Shown in pieces: positions 35,001 to 48,300 of a DNA stretch of 64,000 nt. The notes beneath the pieces were generated by a model, which saw only the letters and a program-made list of their open reading frames with translations, had not been told where the DNA came from and did no database searches. The translations under genes were made by a program, and so were the position numbers. The first letter of the stretch is position 1, and every line of letters starts with the position of its first letter. Source of the DNA: Lunularia cruciata (taxonomy: Eukaryota; Streptophyta; Marchantiopsida; Lunulariales; Lunulariaceae); assembly GCA_948567375.1 (NCBI GenBank), contig OX419758.1:39375001-39439000 (forward strand), written 5' to 3'.

Positions 35001-36180
35001 AATCTTGTGGTTACAACCATTATCATATCTTGCCCATACACAATACATTTCCCAAAGTTTGGACCACAAATACCAAAGATTTTACTACTGGATAACAAAA
35101 TGAGTTTCATCCATATTCTTGATCATATTCTCACCTAAATATCTTGACCAAAACTTAAAAGCTACACTTCTTAAATGAGATGCAATTTATCTATATATTT
35201 GCATCTAGTAGGACTTACCATTAGTTTCATTGTTTATGCTCAAAAGAAAATGTCAAATTTCTCCATGATATCCTACATGATATACATAAATCATATCCTA
35301 ACTGATAAAATTATTGAAGTCTGTTCTTTTGGACATAGATGAGAAAAATAGGATATTTGAAGTCAATATTGTTTGTCTTGTCAAAGACTTGTACAATTGA
35401 GGCAAAAGATTTGAACCTAAATCTTCTCAATCTGCCAAATTTATTCAATGTAACCTCTTCATATGACCACAAAGTACATAGTTCTATTATGTAGACTCTC
35501 TCAAGCCTAGCTCTTAAAGATATCCTTTGATTGATACAAATGGAAGAAAAGTTATTTAAGTTCAATTTGATAGCACACAACAAACTTTCTTATTCTAATT
35601 GCAAACTCTATGCTCTTGTAAAATTAACACTAGAAGACACACAAAATATGTTTGGGAACTAAATTTCATTTTAAGAAATAATTTCTCCTTTTTGATGCTA
35701 GCCTTATCTATAATCATCTATTTTACAATTCATCGATCTCTTATGCTTGATAGCAATATTCATTTGGCTTAGAATAAGCTATCTCTTGGTCTCCATCCTC
35801 CCTCCTTAGTCACTTCAACGTTGAAATCCCTTCTTAGCTCAAATAATTACACTTTGAATTTTTCGTAAATATGGTGATATCCTTAGATTATCATAGGTCT
35901 TTTGGCAACTCAATGCTAAAATCTTTAACAAAATTTAGAATATTTCAATATAGATTCATAGTTTCAGTTTTTGAAGCTTTTAATATTCTCAACATATTAA
36001 AAATATTTCCTTAACGTGAAAAATCTAGTTCATACTATAATCTCGCATTGTACTTTACCTCTTTTTCCTCTCGATGGCTCTATTACCTTGGACCACACTA
36101 ATTCGAATTAGATAATAACACTCATTAAATATCCACACTACTTGCGCAAAAGAAGGTAGGAAATCAACAGGATAAGAAAA
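32096..36180. other. AT-rich, CpG-poor DNA without a recognised gene
   Basis: Very AT-rich, with CpG almost absent to about 36000, similar in texture to the retroelement blocks. Probably deeply decayed transposon sequence. The longest frame (35311-35583, minus, 90 codons) has no motif. Confidence 0.45.
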
Positions 36181-37936
36181 TGGAATCTCATGTGTGTGTG
36201 GGAGGAACTGCTGGATGCGTGTGGCGGGAGGTCCCCGCGAGGGTTCTGCATGTCACGTCCGCCGTGTCATCTGTGCATGGTTATGCTCATGAGTTAGGGT
36301 CATGCCATGAATCATGGGATGTGAGCAGCAGCACATGGAGAACCTGACCACCATGTGGCCCTATCAATGATGGAAGAAGGTCGATCCCCTCTCATTGGCT
36401 GTTAGTGCCGTCACCATCTATGGCAGATTATAGCAGCTCTTTTAGAGAAGCCCACAGCTGATCTAGATAGCGATCCCGTCATTTTGGCTACTTCCTATTC
36501 CCAGAGAGTCAAGGTTGACGAGAAAAACACTTGACTCCTCTACAGTCTCAAGAGTCTCCCTAGCATTGGTTCAGGAAAATTCGTCCACATATCTCGAGTG
36601 TCCTCCAGTTCATACAGTGCTTTTGAATGTAGGAAAAGCTGCTCCGAACTCTGTTTCTTCACATATTTGATGGTTGATACTATAGCGATAATTCTGGTCA
36701 GCAGAGGGACAGCGAGCGGCAAATGCTATTCTTATGAAGAATAAAGAGATCTATCTTCTTCATATGACCCACAAAGAGATACATTGCATCTTATTTTGTT
36801 TACTAGAGGCCAGTGTTTGAGGTAAACAATTCTAACTGGTTGTTTAAGACCGAGCTTCTTAGCTTTATCTTTTTCAAGTGGATAAAACTTGGAGTCCCAA
36901 TCGCTTCCCAGGTAAATCGACTTTGATTTAGACTGATTGCTGATGTGTTATATGTACGTTCATTAGAAAAGTAAGTAGGAAAGTACTGTTCCTCTTTAGT
37001 GGATCAGCTATCTTTTTTACTTGAAGTGCTTCACTCTGTATAGATTCTCGTCATTTGATCAATCGAACTTTGTGTATGATGTTCGATCTAACATTCAGTT
37101 TGATTATCTAATCTACTATCCATAGTGTAGTAGTAGCTGCCGTCTTGATCCTTCATAAAATTGGCCAACCCAACTTTTTCATCTTTTGAACGCTTGTTCA
37201 GTAATCAAAAGACGTAAAAGGATTGCCATGCGATCCCATAACTCGTACTCTAGCGCTTGGAAAGTTTTTTTCTGAGACTTATCAAACGTTGTCAATCCAG
37301 ACTTTAGAGCAGACATTTCATGATATTTTTTTCGACAAATGGAAGCCAGAGAAGAGTTATAGGCGGAGTAATGCATTAGGAGACAAAAGGAAGAATCCAA
37401 TGGCAGTTCAGACCTCCTCGCATGTTATCCGCTAGTATTCTAAGGGATATAAATTCTTGTCCTTGTATCTATGCCTCTATTCTCCACCTTCATATGGTTG
37501 GTGTCTCCACAGTCATATCCATACAATGTTCACCGTTACTTAATTAAGACGGTAAGATGGTATGCTGATAAGTCACTTGTCATGTGAGTTGGCGGTTCCC
37601 GCTATCTAGCATTATTTATCCACATCCATATATTCACCTTCATATCGTCTAGCAACCCTTTCACGTAAAGCACTTTAAAAGAGAGACGTGAAGAGTAAAA
37701 AAGAAGGCTTCAAAAAGATTTGACATCGGGCCCTGTTTCGCTCGAGGGAAGATATGAAAACTAGAGAACAAACACTATCGATTATGTGACCGATGGTTGT
37801 ACTCCTGGGGAGTCGGGGATGTTGATACCGTATTTCTATCTTCTGAGAAAATGGACCACGGTGTTGCATGCATGCATGAAAACCAAGGAGAAGAGGAGGA
37901 TGTAGTGAGATCTCCTCCTTATCATACATACATCGG
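36181..37936 (-). other. mixed-GC DNA with two exon-like open segments
   Basis: GC rises abruptly at about 36190. On the minus strand 36540-36728 is open after an AG-ended, T-rich stretch and runs to a TAG (LPLAVPLLTRI, VKKQSSEQLF, ELEDTRDMW); it could be a last exon. 37179-37400 (minus) is also open from ATG (MSALKSGLTTF, ALEYELWDRMAILLRLL). Neither matches a family I know and a joined model could not be confirmed. Confidence 0.25.
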
Positions 37937-38046
37937 GAGGAAGAAGGCGATCGCGTGTGATTACAAGAAGGATAGGAAAGCCTCATAAGCCGTACAAGAA
38001 AAAGACATAAGGGGGTAAAATGGGGCTAAATCTCAATAGTATCGGC
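37937..38046 (-). repeat. short dispersed element, copy F (old copy)
   Basis: Minus-strand copy. On the + strand it reads AAGAAGGCGATCGCGTG, then AAGGATAGG, GCCGTACAAGAAAAAGAC, GGGGTAAAATGGGGCTAAA and CAATAGTATCGG. The first hairpin is broken on one side (GAGAT instead of GGGGC). It shares the 5' extension CCGATACTATT with copy E. CATACATAC occurs on both sides (37923 and about 38062), a possible but weak target-site duplication. Confidence 0.75.
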
Positions 38047-40300
38047 AAGAGGAATCTGCCCATACATACAATCCATAAATCTGGATGAACCTTATCAAGC
38101 GGGTTAGTTCTGCTTCGGACAAAGATGCATGAATCTGCATGTGGTTCTGTAGTTAAGTGGTGCGTTTGGAAGAATACAACCAAGTAGACGAGAGTACAGT
38201 AGTAACAGGAGAGAGAGGTTTGTGTAAGAAGGTCGAACGGACGAAAGAAAGAAGACGCGTTCGTGAAGAGGAAATTCATGAAAGGACAGGGTGGAGGTCG
38301 ACCGCTTTGTAAGCGAAAGGAGAAACTTGATGAGGACGAAAGAATATTATGTTGTGGGGCACAGGCGACGGTAGTGACAGCGTAGTTAGTCACAACAGTA
38401 CAGTCCGTTACGATGTAGAAGGCGGACTGCTGTCTACACCAAGTGGACGTGGAAGGTGGACGAAGTCATGGGAAATGGAGTAGTACGCTGGTAAAGGGTT
38501 ACACCATACAGGGAGAAGAACGGCTTCGACCGACCGATCACTGGTGACCAAAAGCCGCGCCGCCGGGAGAGGCTGATACGCTGGGCGGGACAAGATTCGC
38601 TTTTGGGTCTTGCCAACGATAGGCCTTTGAAGCGGTGTTAGGGTTAGGGTTCTAATTGGGTGGGACCGGTACAATACCGGGTGCTCTTGGGAAAGCGCGT
38701 GAAAGGATAGACTCTGCGTCGCCGGTCGGAGAACAACAGAAGGAAGGAAGCAGGGAGCCCAACCTACCCGTGCTTTTAGATCTTAAATGCTAATGCTGGG
38801 GAACATCATCACAAGATATGAAAAAGTGAGATTCCAATCACTCGGATCCACTTGGCGGTCTCACTCACCCACTACCAAATCAATCCCGGTCGTCGCGAGA
38901 ATTTTGGCGACGATGGTGGTGCTGGTACTCAGTATCCAATCAAATTGAGATCTAGTCGCACATGCTACTGCGTAGGTCTCGAGCACTGTGCATCTTTCCA
39001 GTAGTCGCGGGAAACGCCGGTCCCTCCACCATTAGATTCGCAACTTTGAATTGGCGTCGCGCCGATAGAGCCTCCCCCGAGCCCTCTCCTCTATGTTAAT
39101 GTCCGCGGAGTTAAGGCGCAAATATTGTAGCTATCCTTGCAATTCGACGCGGAAGCTGACGTTCGTTATATCAGAATTTTTTGCTGACGTACTCTGCAAC
39201 TTGTGACGGCGCAGAAAGAGAGTCGCGGAGGGTCGCGATGCTCGCGACTCTGAGAGGTGATGGCAACAGATTGTCGCTGGTGTATGGTTGTCTCCCCACA
39301 TGTTGGATACTTGAAGTCTTGAAGTGAACAGGGGCTTTGAGGTGCCGTGAATGTGTGTTGCAGTGCATATTGGAGGTGATCTATAGCACAATTGAAGTGT
39401 GATTTTGAGCGAGCCGACAGATCGACGGGACTCAAGAGAGCGAAACAGGTGCGGCTTGGGAAAGGTGTAATCAACTGTAACTGTAGAGGAGGTGGTGGTG
39501 GGGTTACGCGCGCACAGAGGGGCCCCGCGCTGCTACATTAGCTAATTCCTTACGAGCTTTCGTTTTATATGTTGGCTTCGATTGCGTACTAGTCGATCGG
39601 GGATGGCGGAGCTGGAGGAGTGGAGGGAAAATAACTGCGTCATGGGTCCGCCCTTAGGAGAATGAATGAGCATGAATTGCGTAAATGTTGGCGGTTCTTC
39701 AATAACCACCAGAGAAGAGAGGCTGTGAGAGGCAGACAGCCACCGTAAGTGTAATGGTAATTCCAATATCTTTCAAGCTTGCAAGCAGACAGTGTTGAAG
39801 ACACTCGGAAGGGAGGAACGAACCTACCGGTATAACCCGCATTGATGCATGTGTCCAAAAGCTCAGGTGGCAACCTTAAATGACCCCGGAGTAACACTTT
39901 ATAAGGCGGAAGTGTAATCAATTCAAGTTCCCCGCTACTGGCTGGATGGCTGGCTCTCCTCATCTTCAAGTTTTTGAATGTTTCACCCTGCTCGGGAGGG
40001 ATTCACAGAAACAGTAATCGCTGGAGCGGGAGGATCCACAACAGGAGCTTAAATTAAGCTGCAGTGACGAGAGCCCAAATATAGTGCAACATATGCATAA
40101 GAACAACCCCATGTGAGCATCGTGAGGATATGCCTGCCCAGAGTAGAGATTCAGAATTTGGGCAGGATCAAGAGTGGCTGATGACAGGCTGATGGGATTC
40201 ACAGTTCCATGAAGCTAGCTTGTTAGTACTGTGAGAACTAATAGTGAGGCCACTGCTTGCCGGCCCCACGAAGATATGGGGGAAGTTGCGTTTACCGTTC
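38047..40300. other. GC-rich region without a recognised gene; telo-box near 38637
   Basis: CpG-rich, unlike the flanks, and rich in short frames on both strands. GTTAGGGTTAGGGTT (38637-38651) is a telo-box-like motif of the kind found in plant promoters. On the minus strand one exon-like segment at about 39849-39987 follows a plausible acceptor (CCGAGCAG) and reads GETFKNLKMRRASHP...LPPYKVLLRGHLRLPPELL before a possible donor. I do not recognise the protein. The region may hold a promoter or an unrecognised gene. Confidence 0.35.
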
Positions 40301-42180
40301 GACAAAAAGGATGACATCGAGAATCTAAACGCTTTGCTCTTTTTACTACTGTGGATGTACAGTGCTTAAGTCCGTCACGATTTCTTCTTCAAGACTACAA
40401 CTGAGATTTGATGCTGATCAACAGTTGCCAGCGGAATGATCCAGAAGCATCATGACCCTCATGTCCACATGCAATCCGATGGTAAAGTTATATGTAGCTG
40501 GTGCGCCCGTGTGATCATGAATTCCAGACGTCGACATCCATGACTTGACCTCTAACTGAGCCAAGCTAAGCACAAGCCTGCACCATCATCTTCATGACCG
40601 GTCCTCGTCTCCGTTTTGCGGTCTATTGTGCCACGACTCGGCATTAACGAGAGTTATCAGGCTGGAGACATGTAGCCTTGAACTTGTTGGTAACGAAGCA
40701 CGATCAATCGTTCGAGAACTTAACATTGCTTGTGGAGATCAGCCGTCTCAACAGGGGGATCGGACTCTACTCATCTGCTCGTCAGAAAATCAATACCCGC
40801 CGACATGCACGAGCGCATGAGTTCCATGATCCAGTTCCTATCAATTCCTTGACGGCAGACAGCTTACAATCTGTCAATATGCTAGTACTGACGTCTCCAT
40901 TCAGTGTATCCTCTACAATGCGAGCTGTCGGGGCAAAATCCTTGCCTATGTTGATCCGTTTAAACACAAGTTTAAGATATAGTTAAACTGAAATAATTAT
41001 GTAATGCGACATTTAAGTACCAATGATTAAATATAAATATCCAAATCCAATGAAACTTGGGTCGGGGGCAGCACATGCAGAATCGTCTGAGTCACATCTC
41101 ATACTCAGATAGAAACAAGAATCAAACAATCAAGGAGTGTGAGGGAACAATGAATGTGCGTTGTTTGAAATTCTCAACGTGGATATCAAAGCCGGAAAGC
41201 ATGGGAAGGACATAGGAGCCTGGGGTAACTAGAACCTTTCCTTCCCATCGATTCTGAACTAAGTTCTAACTCAAAAATTTGAAATCTGTAGCAGCTTCTA
41301 ATATTTACACTGCCACCACTTAGGAAACCCATTAGACGCGATGTGCACGACCAACCGTACCATTCAATGGTACACGGGGTCGTGATGCGCGTAGACAAGG
41401 GTCAGTGTGTCTCATTGAAAGATCCAGTGAACGAAGTTGAAACGACGATAACCAGCTACAGGATATGATGATGTATACTGTGTCTTATGAGTGGTGGTGG
41501 AAAAGTTGGACCCGTCTACATAAGAAAGAATCGGTTGTGATGGTTGCCACGATGATCGAAATGGAAAAGATCCTTCGAACAAGAGTTCTTTGCATTTCTT
41601 CTTTGAAACGTACTACATGCCTCCATGTCCGAGAGCTCCAAAGAACTGAAGTCGACCACCGCAGTAACCAAGATATGATGATGTCAGCTCTGAGACCTTA
41701 GAGCTCAAGTTGCACCGGGCTAGGTTAGGCCAGCTGCGACCAGGTTGCCCTAGTCCCATGGGGAACTCAAATATACAAATTTGGCCTCTGATTCGTGAAT
41801 TGGTCGATCATCTGTTTGCATTGACGAAGCCCCCAACACCAAGAAACTGGAGAGAGAATTCGTCCGTTATTGAGCATTGTGCCGTTTCGAGCAGCCACCT
41901 TCCACAAAAGAATTTTGATGATGATGTGAATCGCTATCTATACACTCTGGAAAAGTTCGTACACGGGTTTCACGTTATCTTTCCCCAGACTTCTTGTAAC
42001 AACACGCGGGGCATCCTCAACTGGTATCACCTGGATACCTCTGGATGTATAATCGATTCCCGGTGGTCGGGCAGTCCTCAGACCTGTGTAGTAACTAGGT
42101 GATCCTAGACGGTCCCTAGAACCTGTCTTAAAAGTACTGTACAAAGGAGATGAATGAGCGCTAGCCCCTCGCTTATTCAC
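40301..42180. other. intergenic DNA and WRKY 3' flank
   Basis: Several overlapping frames on both strands (for example 40678-40986 + and 40782-40967 -) show no recognisable motif. The few hundred bases left of 42181 are probably the WRKY 3' untranslated region; its polyadenylation site was not located. Confidence 0.45.
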
Positions 42181-44157
42181 TCACATCACAACATTGCTTG
42201 AGCTCTCGAGTTGAGAGCCCGACGACCAACAAAAGAGGTTGTACGGGTCCACGTCCATTCCCATACTAGCGCATTCGTCATCTGAACGATCTTCCAGGAC
42301 ACCAGTTCTAGCTCCAAACATGAGAATGGATTCCGGCAACTCCCCTAGCTCTGCAAAGAAATCCTCATCCTGCATGCTTATACTCGAGCGGCTGCTGAGG
42401 TGCATGCTTCCCGAATGTGTGACTTCATCTCTGTGCGGCGACGAGTGGGAAGCCATCAATGTAAATGGCTCGTAACTATCAGCAACCTGCGCCTCTACGG
42501 CATCGAGTGTGGTAGGCGAGATTGGGGCCTGACCTTCGGGCTCTTCCATAGGTCCCGTTTCAAGATCGTGATCAATTGAATTCACAGGCGACTCCACTGG
42601 CACAGCTTCTTCTGTTTCTCCAGCTTCAGCTTTGAGATTGGCAGTTTCTTGCGTAAGGGTTCCCTTGTCCAAAGAACTCATTCTCGAAGAGCCGGCTAAT
42701 GCGTTACGATGGGACGGCCAGGGATGGTTGTGCTCTGCTGTATACGTGATGATGAGCATGGATGGGTCAGTGCGACTGCGCTCGACCTGCTTCCTTGCTG
42801 AACATCCTTTAGAACTGCTGCATCTGTAGTACCCTCTGCTCAAACACAAACAAAGAGGACAAATTCAGTGCAAGATATTCAAAATGATGCGTTTTCTGCT
42901 GCCGGCCTGCACCGACTCTCATTGCATAGATACAGTATACTAGGAGAATTTTCTGTCAGTGTGAGGTTAAGTACCTAGGGAAAGGAGATCCTTTGATGGG
43001 CTTCTGCCCGTACTTGCGCCATGCCCACAAATCGGAAGGTAATCCTTCGCTCGTAGGTCTTCCACTGGCGGCCACTGGAACACACACTATTCTCTTCTGT
43101 TGATTTTTCCTGAAATCCAGAAGTCACATTGCAGATTAAAACAAAAAGCCACCAGGCAACGGGGAATAACCAAATTTCAGAAATATGCACGGCAGACACT
43201 AAAGTAACTCTATCTGTGTGGCAAAAAGTTCTGACTTAATCGACGCAATGCTCGGATGGTGCATAAATCAAAGAACTGGAGAGCTGCGAGAAAACGAAAA
43301 TTATATATCTACCTGCGCTTGGGACCCTTGGATGAAGCAAGAGAGCCTGGGCTGCCATAGTCGAGATTATCTTCGAGCTTCGTGTTCGAAGCAGCCTCAA
43401 TTTTCTTAACAGGGCCAAGAGTCGCCATGTGATCTTCTCTATTAGGAGAGGAGTGATGAGAGCTTGACAAATGCTCGGAACTGGAGTCTGCTGCACATTG
43501 GCTAGATCGGTGGTTAAACGATGATGTTGACCCACCTTGAAAGAAGTCTTCCTTTATCATATCCTGGGACAATCGTCCAGATTCAACGCTAGAAACTGGA
43601 CCTGGACGCAACCTCGACCTGTTCATATTCATGTTCGAAGAGGAGAGCAATTCTGAGATCACGTTGTCCTTCTTATGACACTGCTGTTGATCCCGTTGCT
43701 GAAGGTTACGAGAAAAAGCTTCAGATATCCTGTCACTCCGAGAAAAGAACGGATTGTTGCGAGGAGAATCTATGGATGCAGTACCGGACTCCAGGCTCGA
43801 GTAGTATGAAGAAGCAGGACTCCCGCTGAAACTGTATCCATGATGGCACACTTCGTGTAAGGATCCTTCTACGTCTCCACCTGTAGTGTTGCCAGTGATA
43901 TTATTAAAACCTTGAAGACTTTTAGTAAGCTCACTCAGCAGCAAAGGCGAGTTGCATTGGAGGACAGAAGATGGAGAGGACGAACCAGCAGAAAAGCCGG
44001 CCTCTGCTGCCTTTCGCTTGTTCATGTTTTGTCTATGTGATTCCAGTTCCATATTCATTAGCTGACTCTGTGCTCCTCCTGAACCTGCCAAGGAGCTTAA
44101 CGGGCTGCAAGTCCCCGCTCGAACTACAGCACCCAAATCTCCATCTGAATGCTCCAT
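42181..44157 (-). CDS. WRKY transcription factor, group IIe, 544 aa, three coding exons
   Basis: Nuclear DNA-binding protein that recognises W-boxes (TTGAC core). Exons: 44157-43313, 43109-42975 and 42835-42181. Introns: 203 and 139 bp, with GT donors (AG|GTAGAT and AG|GTACTT) and CAG acceptors. The joined length is a multiple of three. The basic KRRKNQQKR segment before the domain is typical of IIe. WRKYGQK lies at residues 312-318 in [16 protein letters not shown]. The second intron splits the Arg codon just before GYYRC, the conserved WRKY intron position. Zinc finger C-X5-C-X23-H-X-H uses Cys332, Cys338, His362 and His364. The C-terminus is acidic with [13 protein letters not shown] (from 483) and DPYNLFCW, as in IIe. 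The N-terminal ~280 residues are Ser/Asn-rich and disordered-looking. Start: the ATG at 44157 has a better context (GAAGATGG) than the in-frame ATG at 44187, which sits directly after a TAA and would add 10 residues. Intact. Confidence 0.94.
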
Positions 44158-45300
44158 CTTCAAGAATGAGACTTGGGAAAGACACATTTACTGGCCACAA
44201 TTACTACTTTTCCACGATGTAGAGATAATATGACCGAAGGAGGTAAATTTTTTGCAGCCTTGTCAAGAAATAACTCTTGACACACTGACGTCCTCAAACT
44301 TGATTCTTATTCCAAATTGCTCCAAGAACTACCGACCAAGGCATGTTGGGATTTTCAAGCTCTGATACAAAACCTTCCGGCTGCACAGCTTCCCTGCCAT
44401 AGAAACGACAGAATATATAGAACCTTCGCTTGATGTTGCATACGGCAAATGCTTGGCACAAATTCCCTTTCTACATGTAACCGCGTAGCTGCCGTGGGGT
44501 CACATCTACCTTCTTCTTCTTCTGCTCAGAATAATAGAAGGAGAACTGTGGCCAACCCGAGCCCGAATCTCGAGTTCCCACGATCCACCTTCCTAATCTA
44601 TCTACAATATTTTCTCCTCCCTTAACCGATTTCTGGAACGTTAGTCTTCTTTCCAACGACGGGGCCCGCAGCTGGTTTCGGCAATCAACACTGCCACAAG
44701 CGCATGCAGAAGAAAGATCGCACAGTTCCACACTTCGTGTATCCTCTCCCTCAATTTTACGAGTTAAAATCGGTGGCCCACAACTTAGACAACTACGATG
44801 ACGGCAGCAGCAGCGGCAACAACACTACGAAGAAACACCAGACCTTGTGACTCGATTGAAGTGTAAAGTAGAAGAATAGATAGAAGACGAACTCAGACAG
44901 AGAGAAGCGCATGGAGTGTGACGCGACGGATGTGCAATGGACGGGACGGGGGAGACAGAGAGAGAGTGAGAGCAATGGATCTGAAGCTGATGGAGATGAA
45001 AGAGCAGGAGAAGGTTGCGGGGATGGGGCAAGCAATAAGCGGCTCAGGCGCTGACTGGGCCACGAGCACAGGGCGTGAGAGCGTGTGCCTGGACGTGTGC
45101 GTCCAGGACAGTGTGCCTCCGTCCGTTGTCCCGTTCCAGGGTTCCTTGTACGTACGTCTCTCTTTCCGAAGGAACGCCACCGTCCCGTCGCAGTCCTTTC
45201 CTTTAACTAATCTAACCTCGTCTGGATTAGCTACAGTATAGATCATTTGTGTCCGTCTCATGGTAAACATGAGTTACACTACAGTACTGTTCATATGTGC
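44158..45300 (-). promoter_or_regulatory. 5' leader and promoter region of the WRKY gene
   Basis: Read on the minus strand, this stretch has CT-rich tracts (about 44940-45010) and then a GC-rich block (45050-45230), the usual look of a plant core promoter and leader. An in-frame TAA just upstream of 44187 closes the coding frame. No leader intron or TATA box was assigned with confidence. Confidence 0.35.
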
Positions 45301-48300
45301 AGTACGTCAGAACTCGGTTCATGCTCAATGACATGGTTGGGACGATGATGATGACTCTCGGTCGGTGTGTTGCCCCAGCAGGGGGCAGGCTTCTTATCTC
45401 CATCTCTACCTATCTTCTGAACTGTATTCCGGCAATGCCGATCGGAAATCCTACTACGGTGACTTCTACCGTCCTCCCGCTTGTCTGTTTCGTCGTCCGA
45501 TCAGCTGTCTTGTCTGTTCGCACACAAAGAACAGCGTTCTTCTTGTAGCGTCTTCGTTCTTCCCATTCCCCAGGAGCTACTAGTGTGCTCCTATTTTGCC
45601 CGTGACGAATTGCACGGAGAGACTGTCCTCTCCTCCTTCCTCGCCGGGTTCCCACCATTTTGGATACGATAGGAATCAATTTTTCTAATAAAGTAGATAG
45701 AAACTTGAACCGGAAATCAATGAGAGACATTTGCAAATGTACAGAATCCATTTCGTCAAAGTGATTCACCATAGTTCTTCTCTTGCATTTAGTTTTCCCG
45801 TTCTTACTTTCCTTCTCTAAATGTTATTTGATGTTGATGTAGAATTCGCTCCTGTTGATATACAGGGTTTCCTGTACTAGTTCATATTTTTACAAGTAAA
45901 AGAGTGGCTTCGATTTCTTGTTATAGTTCCACTTGATACCATCCGCTGTTGAGAAGAACTACGATTCGATATTCATTCCCTCCGCTGTGTCATGTTGCAC
46001 ATAGAGTATATTATTTGCAGGGACAGTGCTCGCATTTATGGGAAGCACTGCACTATTCACATCACTGTTTATTTGATTGTTTGACTCACTTAAAGTAAAG
46101 TGCACATCACAAAAGCTACTTCTAAAAGGGCTCTAGATTATCCGGTCTCTATCACCCCGACTACTCTTGCGCAAGAAAAGTATCTACTTGTAAAACTATT
46201 CCTACACATAATACTGTTTATATGAAAAGGAAGCTTATAACTCAAGCTTCTAATGGCAATTTGATGATTGCATATGAGAACAATCAAGAATCCAAATACA
46301 CATCTCATAATTGTACTCTCTGGTATAAGAGTATGCTTGTGATCTAAAATCCTACTGCTCAAAAAGAGAATAGATGGGAGGTGAATCTCCAAGATACGCA
46401 TCAAATAAATCAAAAGTTGTAGTTAGCTGAATAGATAAAGTCACTAGCTTTGAACCCTCTCCAAATATAGTATTTTATAGGTGAAAGGGAGGGACCTTTG
46501 ATTCTATGAAGCTACAGAATCGTTGTTATAGAACAGGCGTGCTAAAAAGTGTCTTTCTGCAAATTCACGTAGGATTTGATTTTCGTCACAACAAAGTGAA
46601 TCTTCAGTGTTTGATGAGCATGGACAAGGATCGGATTATCATTCAGCCGGTCTGATACTGGAACATATGAGATTTCCATATTAGTATCTCGAGAACATGA
46701 ATATGAGATGATATATCTCAAATCAACTAAGGAATCATTGGGCCTAGACTATAACAGGCTATTATAAACCAAAAGCGAACATTGAAGATGTCTTTTCTAA
46801 TTCATGTAGCGCCATGAGAAGAACATGCACATAAGAATCAACGCGTAAGATCATTTTCTTCATTTAGTCATTTATGACTCAACATATTGGAAGTAATATT
46901 TGACTATACTAGTTCCCAGATACACACAGAATCAATAAAATAGAGGCCAAGTTTGGTAGTAATACCACTTTCCATTCTGTGTTTTTAACCTGATATGAGC
47001 ACCCTGTTGTAAGAGATCTTTGAGAAATATTCTCATGAATAAAAGAAGAGTATATTTTTCGAACACACATCGCAGCATTCCACTCTGTTCTTTCGACCTG
47101 ACTAGCGAAGGCTGCCCTTGAGAAAAGAAAGCCTTAATAAATATCCCTTACATGACTGGAAGTCAGTCCTACCTGGTCTTAGGTCGGAGCATGGGTTGGT
47201 CCAAGGTAGCTCAGCTGGATCAAGCTGGACTTGCTTTACATTACACTCGAACTCAAGCTGTATTGACTGTAGTCATCATCTGTCCCATCCAAAAATGATT
47301 GCTGCAAGTTTGAGTCGGAAATCTACTATAGTACTACGTGGGATTGATTCAGCATATCGAATCCCACAGAAGGTCGCTTTGCGTGCGAATGAATAGTTCA
47401 CCTTCCCCAAAATGCTGATTACCCTCAGTCGCCAACTTCCTACTGCTTTACACTTCCCTCTACTTCCGAGCTAGCGAGCCTTTGGAAAGTGTTCCACGCA
47501 CAAAGGAACTGTTCCCTCTTGCGCAGTGGCAGCTGCTGCTGTCTTTTATGTGAGGAAAGCTTAACGTTATCGTTATTGACGAGTTAATAACGATGGAGAA
47601 CGATTAGGATATAGGAGATGAAGTACGGTTATCTGAAACCTGCTCTGCTTGACAATCAACTTTGGTTGCTTTTCCTCTGTTTACATCTAGTACCCCGCCA
47701 ACTTTGCCTCATAGTTTGACTTTGTCGGCGGCACTGGTGATTATCTTCTTGCTTCTCCATCACAATTTCCATGTCGGAAACAGCTTCGAACTGAACTGAA
47801 CTGAACCGATTATGATGGCTGAATATTTAGTGAAAGAGACATTCAGGACATAGAAACTACTGGTAATCAAGGGTTAGGAAGATTCTACCAACAAGTTGTT
47901 AAAGGGGGGAGGTCTGATTTGATAGTGAAAGCATCCTAATATTTTGTATATGTGTTGGGTTCCGGAGCCGCAACGAAACTAGATTTGATATGAAATATCG
48001 GGTGTTTCAAAAGAGAAAATACAAGGAATGTGCCCACACGTTTTAGAAGGCGAAACCAAGAGCTTAGGACAAGAGTCTTCTTTTAAGGCAGGTAAAAGGC
48101 AGAACCAGTTGTGCAGATGCACTTACGGCTTCCGATCGAACGAACCACGTCGTCGACTATGTAGTGAATCATGGACGTGAGAAGACGGGGGACCCACCAC
48201 AGTCGTCGTCGGTTCTTATCTTTTACAGTCATGCGTCGTAGCAAGTGGGCTCGATGGCAAACAGATGAATAATAACGACTCGACGCGGAGCACGTGGTAT

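Noticed and set aside
38637-38651. Interstitial telomeric repeat
   Set aside because: Only about two units; a promoter telo-box is the better reading, and nothing suggests a chromosome end.
41938-42180. Minus-strand frame just after the WRKY stop as a further WRKY exon or separate gene
   Set aside because: The WRKY C-terminus is complete and typical at 42181; the following frame has no motif and is probably 3' untranslated sequence.
44158-44187. WRKY start at the upstream ATG (44187)
   Set aside because: Poorer start context and it lies immediately after a stop; the ATG at 44157 is preferred, though the longer form cannot be excluded.
47208-47275. tRNA-like string TAGCTCAGCTGG, matching a Pol III A box
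   Set aside because: No acceptor stem, no anticodon arm and no proper B box at the right distance; likely chance or a very worn tRNA-derived fragment.
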